From NCBI GenBank assembly GCA_910574455.1, contig CAJSYZ010000004.1:3606599-3670598 (forward strand): DNA of 64,000 bases. Direction: 5' to 3'. Positions 54,883-64,000 of the stretch are shown here, piece by piece. Position numbers and translations under genes: made by a program. The stretch is from Trichaptum fuscoviolaceum (lineage: Eukaryota > Basidiomycota > Agaricomycetes > Hymenochaetales > Trichaptaceae). The notes under the pieces were generated by a model. That model was not told the origin of the DNA. It did not search any database and was given only the letters and a program-made list of their open reading frames with translations. Position 1 is the stretch's first letter. Every line of letters begins with the position of its first letter.

Positions 54883-56024
54883 ATGTACGCGAACAACCCC
54901 GCCAGCTCCAGCTCGTCCGTCTTCATCCTCCCAACGCACCCCAGCCCATACCTCGGCCCCGCCCACACTCACCGCCCACACCACAACCACACGATGGACT
55001 TCAACACCAACACCAACACCAACACCAAGCCCGCACCCGCACCCGCCGTGCGCAGCCCCGCCTCCTTCTACGGCACCGCAAACGCCTACTACGACGCGTG
55101 CGCCACCTACGGCACATATGCATACGGGGCACAGTACCCCCAGTACGCCGCCGCCCGCCTCGGCGCGAGCGGCGCCCCGTCGAACGAGTGCTACCTCCGC
55201 CAGCAGCGCACGATCGAGATCATCGCCCTCGAGGAGGTCCCCGCGCCCCTCCCGCGCCGCCGCCGCCAGCAGCAGCAGCAGCAGCGTCTGAGACCCACCG
55301 AGCCCAAGCAGTCCGTCCCGGCGTCCAGCAGCGCCGCCTCGTCCTCCACGTGCACCTCCTCTTCCGGCGACGCCGACGACGATGATGACGACGAAGACGA
55401 AGAGGGTGGGGAATCGTACTGCTCCTCTGAAGAGGACACCGACCCGCGCCTGCTCGACCCCCGCGAGCGCGCCCGCGTCGAGGTCTCGTTCAACGCCCGC
55501 ATGCGCCGCATCGAGCAGTGGCGCGAGACATACGCCAAGGCCGTTGGTGCTCAGCTCGGTCCGTTCCCTTCCCTTATTCTTGCGAACATAATGCTGACCG
55601 TCCGCACAGCGCCCTCGCCCTCGCGCACGAACTCAAAACGCAAAGGCGGCTCCGGCTCCGGCGACGACACAGACGCAGACATGGACAACGTGCGTATCCC
55701 CCGCACCACTCCTGCTCCTGCTCCTGCTCCAACGAACTGACTAACCAACCCACCCGCACACAGCGCTCCCGCACCTCCAAGCGCTCGCGCAACTCCTCGC
55801 ACGGGTCGCACGCCTCCTCGTCCACCGCCGTGTCCTCGCAGACGGCCGTCTCGAGCACGTCCGCGCGCAGCGCGCACAGCTGCTCCGCGTGCGACGCGTG
55901 CTTCCCCGACGCGTCGAGCCTCAAGCGCCACGGCGCCGCGCCCGCGACGAACGAGGCGTGCCGCGCCGCGGTCGAGTATGGCTTCGAGGGCGCCGGCGCC
56001 GGCGCCGCCCCTGCGGAGGCGTGA
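54883..56024 (+). CDS. Single zinc-finger, low-complexity protein
   Basis: The model joins 54883-55558, 55610-55689 and 55764-56024 (338 aa). The first intron is 51 nt with no in-frame stop, so it could be retained; the second contains a stop and must be spliced. The N-terminus has a Ser run, His-rich stretches and an NT repeat. A Gln run follows RRRR near residue 130, then an acidic run (DDDDDDEDEE). The module DPRERARVEVSFNARMRRIE looks structured. The C-terminus has a finger, CSACDACFPDASSLKRHG, with NEACRAAVEYGFE after it, resembling the single C2H2-like finger of small Agaricomycete proteins. It could be a nuclear regulator; the target is unknown. Third codon positions are almost all G or C, unlike the neighbours. 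Confidence 0.7.
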
Positions 56025-56270
56025 GAGGCAGTGGGCCGGGCTCGGGCTCGCAGCAGACGGCGTTGGTGGCGAAGCGGGGTGGGGTGCGATGCTATGGACT
56101 GGCGGCCGGCGAAACCGACCAACGTCGAGCCGCCGAAAGGAGGAGCCCTCGGTCGTCTCACCCGACCGCATTCGGGGCGAGAAAGAACGCAGGTTTCCCA
56201 ATCCCGACGTTTCCCATCCCCCTCCCCATGAACCTACGCACACGTACGGCCTGCCCCTCCATGAACTTAC

Positions 56271-56302
56271 GTCCACGTCCACGTCCACGTCCACGTCCAC
56301 GT
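56271..56302. repeat. GTCCAC hexanucleotide repeat
   Basis: About five copies downstream of the zinc-finger gene. It accounts for a false alternating Asp-Val frame on the minus strand. Confidence 0.9.
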
Positions 56303-56588
56303 TCGCCCTCCTACGTGCTATTTTTGCGCCCGTGGCGGGCTTCGCACACCCCTTCCGAGTCGTCCTTTTCGCTCCTTCGCTCGACTCGCGCCGTGCTGCC
56401 GGACGCTATTCCTGGCTTGTCCTCGTCTTCGCTGCTGCTCGTCTTGTCTTCCGGAGTCGTGGCCTTCCCTGCCCCCTGCCCTTGCACGCCGTTCGCACTC
56501 GTCGTGCTCACCCACGGCTGGGAACTGTTCCTGCGCTCCGAGCGGAGAACGGAGAACGGAGAACGGAGGACCCGGGTTGTCTGGCGAC

Positions 56589-56620
<32 letters not shown>
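56589..56620. repeat. GTGGTC hexanucleotide repeat
   Basis: About five copies. A short GAACGGA repeat lies 40 bases upstream. Confidence 0.9.
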
Positions 56621-56621
<1 letters not shown>

Positions 56622-57988
56622 CTAGTATACATGACGTAACGGGCACAGAAAATCCATCTCTGCTCGCTACAGCTACGCGACGGGATACACGGGGGCTATA
56701 CGCCGCCGTATACGTTTACGCAAACGACTACATACTATGTCGGCTTTAGTCGATGATTATTTCCATCTCACTCCTCGCCCCGAGTCCCCGAATAACGAAG
56801 GAGTGCGCGGAGGCGTGGGAGGCGCGTGAGGTTGGGGAACCTGCATGTGTGTCAAGGCGACTGCCTGACCACGACTCTTCTCACCACCGAGCGAGGGGAT
56901 CCCCACACCATCATCGGCGAACGTCGGTTCGGATTCGTTCTTTTCCTTCATTTTTTTTTGTGTGTCTCGAATGGAGAGAAGGAGATATCTTTCATATCCG
57001 AAGCGGCATTGCGCTCTTTCAACGCACCCGTACCCACACTACGACATTACGATGAGGCTGAAAACCCACACTAAACCGCGGCGGCTACGGCGCGCCCTCT
57101 GGACTAGGCCTTTTCGCGCCGGACAAGAAAACGTCTTTCGTTTGCCAGTGCGCGTGACTTGTTCGCGGTTGATACTACTAGTCTCGTGCGCCTCCCTTCT
57201 GTTCGCCACCCACGCCACAGTGTACGTGTACGTGCCCCGCCAAACACACCCCTCCCTCCCTTCTTCTCGCGCGCCCCTCAGTTTCTTTTCCTCTACCTTA
57301 TTTCTTCTTCGTTGCTTTCTTCTCATGCCCCTTTCATTCTGTCTTTTCCACTATGGCGGATTTTTTCTCTTTCCCCTCCCCTCAAGATCCGCCACCCGTC
57401 GCGTCGCGTCCGAGTCACCCGAACTGATATCTTACATTTTCGCTCTCATCAATTCAACTTCTCAATCCTTCTTCGGTTTTCCTCTCTCTCTGCAACCAGC
57501 ACCCCGTCCCGCACAAGCAAAAAAGTATCCATGATCCATGATCCCCATGTATTTTTATTCGCCATTCACCGTCAACGACCACGATATTTTTCGCCTGTTC
57601 CATCTGATTTTCCCCAATTTCCCCTTCATATACCTTCCGCACACCATATCTCATATATACTGTTTCTTCTCTTTTTCTTTTCTTTTTCATCTGCCTCAAT
57701 GTAACAGCCCAGACCGTGTGCGATTCCGTATCTACTACATACTTGTGCTCTGTTTTACAGTAGTCTTTCTGCACGTCAATGGTGTTATTCGACCCTCATC
57801 CTTTTCGTACGGCGTGTATACACACTTTGTCTTAACTCTTTTTTAATTTCTTTTTTTTTTTCTCTCTCTCTCTACTTTACGCTACTCTACTGTGCACCGC
57901 CGGGCTGCACCTTCGGTATAAATCCAACTAGTACGTTTTCGCGTATAATGAATGTTATAATCATATGCAATACTTCCCCTATACCTTC

Positions 57989-58010
57989 GTGTGTGTGTGT
58001 GTGTGTGTGT
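57989..58010. repeat. GT dinucleotide microsatellite
   Basis: Eleven GT units followed by GGGTGTG. Confidence 0.9.
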
Positions 58011-61000
58011 GGGTGTGAATAAGAAAATGTGGCTGCGGTAATCTAAACGTGACTCTCGTCCGACACCGCATGACTTTCGCTGCATCTTGCATCCGCCGAG
58101 TCTTGCGTGCTCCCTCCGCTCAATGTCCCGTGCGATAATGTCAGAGCAGGAAAAAAAGAAGGAGATGCGGAGTTTTGTGTGTCGAAGTCCAGTATCTTTA
58201 TCTGTGTAGTAGGTTCTAATGCGATATCGGATCATCAAATTCTTGTCGACTTGGACGACAAAGGACGGGACCTAAAAGGATGGAAAGGTCGGAAGTTGAG
58301 AATACCACATGAGAACTTCGCCACTTGCATATGTTTTTTTTTTAATCTTTTATACTTTTCGTCAATGCCGACGACGTCTTTGTTTTCTTCGTCTTTTCTA
58401 TGCCCATGACGCGCGCGCGTTCATCGCCCCTCCTCCGACTCCCTATGGACATAAGCATACATACGGACACATACTATGTAAATACAAATTACTTTTTTTT
58501 TCGCACACGCTCGTAGATATGTGCATATACCGTTACTACACGCGAAGCTCCCGCTTCAGTGCGATATGAATTCCCAGTGTGCCATATCGTGCTGTGGACG
58601 TGACGGTGGTGAGCCGCCAGCCCGCCAGCCGACGTCAGAGTGACACAGGTTTTAGCAAGCTGCGTGCTGCCGGGGCCCAGTACTACTGTACTGTAGTAGC
58701 TTCTTTGTCCGACAGACGGTCGCGGTCGCATGGCGCCATGGCCTGCGCTTTTTGTGTGTTCTTTTTCTACATACCACACGTCTTCCGAGCACCGTCGATT
58801 TGATTTGATGCTTCTCTCCTGTACAGCGTGCCAGCGTTCCAAGTCGTTCTTTTACCCATGCTAGCCTCGTGCGACCTCGTGGCTTGCATCATGCAATTGT
58901 CACTCATTCCACTGGGCACCGAGAGAAACTCAGGCTATGCAGCCGAGCTCGACAAATCGGACGAGCACTGGGCTCGGAGAACGAAGCTTACTTCAACGTA
59001 TGCTTCTCGACTCTCGAGAAGCGAATCGGGTGTCCGACTTCGGCCTCGGAAAAAAGAAAAAGGAGGGAATGACCAGGGACCGGCGCTGTTGCATATGTTA
59101 TGGAACTTGTATGCTAGTGGATATGATATGCATACCGGAGGAAGTGATACGTACGTCATGAATGATTGAATCAGATAATTTATGCGCTTGACCTCAGTCC
59201 GTGTCCTTCGAATCCTGAGGAAACGGACATAGAACATGGATCCAGAGGCTAGGAGCTACTACTATGGGCACTGGTGCCATCATGTCCTTCCGAAGCTCTG
59301 CAGCTGTAGCCCAGGATGCAAACAGTGCTGATCGATGAAGTCCGCACCGTGCGAGACGCAGCAAGGAAAAAATAAAGTTAGGATCATCCGACGTTGTTGC
59401 TGCTGAAAGTCAGATCTGGCATAGCATATCAATAGCATCAGCATAGCTCAGCCCTTCTTTGTCTGCAAGTACTGGCAACTGGGAGCTGAGAACAGACCGG
59501 AAGCCCAGAAACGCGAAGCGCCCTCAGATCGTTGCGCCGTTGCATCGTCACGGTTGCTTCTTGTTCAGCTTGTTGTCCATCCACCTTCGCGTGGTGATCA
59601 TGGGTAAATGCAGCATATGCGTTTGTTCCGAGCGCACTCTCTAGGTGATCTCCGAGCCCACATCACCTCAGTCTGCGGCTCTAGCGCGCGTTCGCTCGTT
59701 CTATTCTCAAGCTAGCTCCTAGGCATCAGAGTATCGACCTTCGGCGAGCATCTCCATCTGCAGATCATCACCCCCAAAAGACCTAGGTGATCGAACGAGC
59801 TCAACTCTCTCCCTTCGTCCGGCTGTTCGCGATCGGCTTGTGAACACATCATGCATACGTATAGCTTTATCCATGTCGTATCATGATATGATTCTGATTT
59901 CAATTACGATTGTATGCGGCTTCATCAGCTCACATGCTAATGAATGCGGCCCAATGATTAGACAAATGTAAAAATATCACAAAACATGCACTTACTTAGT
60001 TGCTATACCGTTCGGAAACATTTGTAAATCTTTACGGTAACGAAGCTGACTCCGATCGGTTTCTTTACCTGTCCGTTGCACTAGTAGCACTGCGTTCGTT
60101 AGCGCTCACATATTTTTAACGGCAGCACAACGACATTGGAGCTCATTTATAAGTATTTTCCCTTCGTATCCACCATGCAGAAGTAATCCTTATCCAAAGG
60201 CCACTTCACCTCCTCATCATATACGGCCCGAACCAATTTATTTCGTTTCTTCGATATCTTACGTCTTTTGCGTCTATAAATCCACGTTCGCTAAGAAGTC
60301 CGGTCAAAATAACCTGCAGAAGCGGACATCCAAGCAATCGAACGCCTTTCAGCACGAGCGTGCCGCCTATTGCATGCATCACATAAGCGAGCGTGAATGC
60401 CGCGAACGTTCCCTGCGTAGAGTTTGCGCAGTTACACGCATTCGCGCAATGCCATACATCCTCACTTCATGTATCGAGGTCGGTTGCGGTTTATGGAACT
60501 TTGAGTCCCAGCCCAGAACATCACCTGTTTATCCCTAGAGTCCCAGAGCCGACCGGTGTGAAGAAAAACACCCACTTGCATAGCGCTGCACCAAGAAAAG
60601 CGTATTCGTGTATCGGACACGGCGACAACTCAGAATATCAATCTCGATCCTAGAGATCGTCCTGGAGATATCCTGGGGCTCAGGCTTCGGACCCGGGCTC
60701 AAGCTGGCTTTCCCTCCCGCAACCCATTCCTGTCCGTCATCCCTTTGTCTTCTCTTCCCTCGTTCTCTCAGCGCCAGAGGTACGCGGTGCGCGACCAACA
60801 GACTTGAAAGGTACGGTTCCCATACTGAAATTTGTTGAATTGTTGAAACAGCGTTTCGGGACCGCCCAGCGCCGACGTTGTTCATTAATCACCAGTGCCG
60901 CGCTCAGTTTCCGCATGCCCAAAGCGATCTAACAGCCAGTGCCTGTGAGGTCAAGCAACGGGCGCTTCCGAAACAGCGTATATATACAACCGCTTCGCCA

Positions 61001-64000
61001 TCAAGCTCAAAAGAGACGTGGTATATTTGGCCCCATTCATATACGTGTCGCGCGACGTCTCGGAATCGCTTTTAGCGGCAGGCAGTGGGAACGCCCAAGC
61101 TTACATGTTCAAGAAGCCAAGCCAGGTTCAACCGCCTGCATCACTCCTGCGTATGTAAGACCTCGCTCAAACCGCTCAAAGGCCTTGGAGATTGCCGTCC
61201 GGGAGCGCATTCGTTCATAGATGTACGGCGTTCATCAGCAGAGACCCACAGCCGGAGTGTCTCAAGCTCTTTACAACCCATGCGCTCTCACAAGGCACGG
61301 TCCCGTTCATCGTCCGCCTCAGCGTGACCCGCATTCCGGTCCGCGCAAGCCAGTCCACGAGAGAGCGCTGCCTGTGTAGGTAAAGTACCCAGGAGGACTG
61401 GCGTTCACCTACTCCTCCGTAGATTATCCGCACAACGGAGACTTCACTGAGCTCCTTTAGACGTGTAAGTGTCAACACCTTTGCAGGAAAGCAAGCTTCG
61501 GGACTGTAGCGGTTCGTCCCTTCGATGTATATCAAGACTATGCTCTCTATCACAAGAAGCGCCGCGTCATTGGTAAGGTAGCCAGGAGTTTACGGCTTTA
61601 CTTCAGTTTCCCCGCACCGAAGTACCCGCGCAGATCATCTATCGCACTGCGTGATTTCCCTCTTACGCCTCACAGGCCTCGAATGCTCATTTTCTCGCAG
61701 GCAACTACGCAGCCGCAACTGCTGTCCCTGGGGCTTCTCGCCATCTACAACCGTATGACCGTGTATGATCTGGGGAAATACAGACCTGTGATATGACAGC
61801 GTCATAGCCCGGCTCCTATGTGCATCATATGCCGTCTTCATCAGTTCCCGCTCTTCAAAGGTCATGATCGAAACTTACCGGAAGGGCGACGTATCGCGAG
61901 AGCGCGGTTTCATCACGCTCAGTTGCAACGTCACGAGATTTCTCGTGAATAAAGAAGAAGTTGACAATGTTGCTGCATAGTCCAAACCAAACCAGTGCTC
62001 CGCCGCGCACCCACTACTTTTGGAAGAATTGTCTCTGTTTGGTTCCAAAGGAATCTGAGGTCGACAAAGGAGTTAAACTTTCTCAACTTGAATTACAATC
62101 GGTCCGACATGCAGGGAAGTAGTCGAATAAGACTTCCCCGCAGATAGAAGCTTCTCCGTACTATCTCGGAGGATTTACCTTATTATGTCTCAAATACCTG
62201 AAACAAATCCCTATTTGAGGCTCGCTTATTGGCCCACTCGGTATATCCTTGGAGGGTGCGTAGATGTTCAGAAAGACAATTTGAAGCTGATGAGAAGCGG
62301 AGCAATTATTTTTCCTGTTCATTCCGTCCATCTATCCTTTTGCAGGTGAGATATTTGTTGAATCAATTTGAACATCTCGACTTCCAGACAAGGGGCGTGA
62401 TTAACCTATCACTAGGGGGCAATAGAGGATATGTCGCACTTCGGAAGAGGCGCCCCCTTGCTCAAGGGTGTCGAAATGTCTTCAACCGACTGAAGGTCAA
62501 GGAAGACAAGGAAGACAATACAAAGGCGATTCGCACCTCACGCCGAATACAGGTTGTGCGTCGGTGTGTGCCAAATATATTTGTCCAATCCTTCACAGGA
62601 GGGCTATACGATGAAAAAGACGAGCAGGATTCGCGAATAGGTAGAGCAGCTCGTCCCTCGATGTGAACGGGCCGACCAAGTTGGATGGTAATCTTAATTC
62701 GTCACTAAGAATCGACCGAAGTGGGAAGCACGCGAAGGCATGAGTATTCCGTATTTCGAGACTGTGTATGCTCAACCTTTGGGAGTTTGGCAGCGTAGTA
62801 ATGTGTCTGCCCGCGCGGCTGATGGGCTGGGTGAAAATGTTATCAAGATCCGCAGTTGCCCCAATGGCCCAGAGCTCTGAGCTGCCACACTTCAGCAGAC
62901 ACGAAGTCAAGATCTTGAGGAAATCTCAGCGGTTGCGCTTGGGAGCAGTGCTATTCGTGCTGCGGCTTCACATGTAACCTTTGGCAGAACAGCTGTATAG
63001 GATACTCCGGACTGATCTTGGCGGTGTCGGGCTTCGCCAGCCAGCCTGATCTCTGGCCGGTGTATTTCGAACAATTTGATCCCTGACCATCTCTCCGAAG
63101 CTATTTTCTGGTCGATAATCGTGAGTTTCCTCCCATGGTCTCAACGTTGGCAGAACAAAAGGAGAGACCGTGGCATTTCAGCGTATGATGATCATTACAC
63201 CGACATGATGTCGCTCACGTATGCTATTCGCGTTGTCGGTGGTAAACCTTATCGAGCCGGCGGTGTAGTTCGCTCTCCTGGCCGACCTACAATGGCCTCT
63301 GGCATGTCCAATCCATAGTACGCCACAATTCGGGGAATAGCCTTTCGTGGTAAGGAAGCTCGGATCAACACCTAAAATAGAGCTGTGCTTCGCTTCAACC
63401 GACGATTACCGCACCCAAGTGAGAAACGACACGCCATCGTTTTTCATCCAGCTTGAGAAAGCATCGTTTGAAAGCGGTCAAGTACGGCGGTAAATGCAGT
63501 CGTCAGATCACAAATACAACCGCAACAGTGGCGAGTTCGGAATTGAAAGAAAAAGGGGAAGCGTCATTCAGATGATGAGAAACTCTATGCTTTCCGGATG
63601 CTAAACTCCCAACCGCGCCGTTGTGGCGAATTAATTCGTGCAATGAACGTGTGTCCAACCGTCTTGTGAGACGAGGTTATCTGTCTATGAGAAAAAAGGC
63701 TGTGATCATGCGCCTCTGGTCCGATGGACAAAGTATCCTAGCGATCCAGGACATCAGGGAGTCATGAGAAGGTCAAAACACTGCAACGCATCCAGCGTGA
63801 TGAGCTTCTCTTAATCACCGAGATATCTACGAGCGCAGTCCCGCCACGAGAAATAAGTGGGGGCGTGAGCGACCATCGGATTGCTCAGCCCTTAGCCACG
63901 CATTAACCAGCCCGACGTCCGTGACCTATTTCAAGCGTTGCTTCGATGCGGAGAAATGACGGCTTAAATGAAGCTAGTTGTCTCGCCATGCAACTTGCAT

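Larger units (their letters stand above)
56025..64000. other. 8-kb terminal region without recognisable genes
   Basis: The first 600 bases stay GC-rich and hold hexanucleotide repeats. T-rich, CT-rich stretches follow to about 58,500. From 59,170 to the end, short ORFs occur in all frames with no domain or splice structure I can defend. No RNA gene was recognised. Confidence 0.4.

Noticed and set aside
54662..55385. Arg/Pro/His-rich ORFs of 209 and 227 aa over the zinc-finger gene
   Set aside because: Alternative frames of a GC-saturated coding sequence; the chosen frame has consistent introns and a recognisable finger.
55551..56300. 249-aa minus-strand ORF starting with alternating Asp-Val
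   Set aside because: It begins in the GTCCAC microsatellite and covers the zinc-finger gene in antisense; explained by GC bias.
60878..61553. Cluster of ORFs on both strands in the last 4 kb
   Set aside because: None matches a family I know, frames overlap heavily, and no consistent exon chain could be built.
63660..63770. Helix-turn-helix-like KKAVIMRLWSDGQSILAIQ as a Tc1/mariner transposase trace
   Set aside because: Only a short stretch, no DDE region or inverted repeats nearby; the resemblance is too weak to report.

Overview
The window reads as nuclear DNA of a wood-decay-type basidiomycete (Agaricomycetes). Reasons: genes split by many 48-75 nt GT-AG introns; subfamily-C type GH45 endoglucanases; DUF6534-type membrane proteins; a basidiomycete-style Ty3/Gypsy retrotransposon; and an MKT1 gene of the fungal type. 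The window is gene-poor: about nine plausible host genes in 64 kb, with long stretches in which I recognise nothing. All gene models below were spliced by eye.

Region 1 (1-7.5 kb): a Ty3/Gypsy element on the minus strand that runs off the left edge. From right to left it has a probable 5' LTR, a tRNA-type primer-binding site, a broken 5' ORF with an integrase zinc-finger-like motif, gag, the CCHC knuckle, and the protease and start of reverse transcriptase. gag is split by a 2,531-bp TG...CA insertion (probably a solo LTR) flanked by a 5-bp target duplication. A canonical -1 slippery heptamer sits directly on the gag stop codon.

Region 2 (7.5-21 kb): an acidic protein of unknown function, a seven-TM-like membrane protein, and then a 4,903-bp terminal-inverted-repeat element (10596-15498) with a perfect 8-bp target duplication. 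It encodes no transposase that I can see. It carries decayed, intron-containing pieces of two host genes: the N-terminal part of a STE6-like ABC exporter and the WD40 part of coatomer beta-prime. This Pack-type gene-capturing element is the most interesting object in the window. Two tandem DUF6534 genes follow.

Region 3 (21-35 kb): a Ser/Pro-rich ORF, a TMEM170-like membrane protein gene, traces of a possible further multi-exon gene, and a 580-aa Ser-rich low-complexity protein.

Region 4 (35-39.3 kb): two tandem GH45 endoglucanase genes on the plus strand, followed tail-to-tail by a DHHC palmitoyltransferase on the minus strand.

Region 5 (39.3-48.8 kb) holds no recognisable gene. Region 6 (48.8-56 kb) holds an eight-exon MKT1 gene and a GC-rich single-zinc-finger gene. 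The last 8 kb contains microsatellites and nothing recognisable. I see no rRNA, CRISPR or confident tRNA gene. Apart from the two GH45 genes (cellulose breakdown) and the two DUF6534 paralogues, the genes do not form an obvious pathway.
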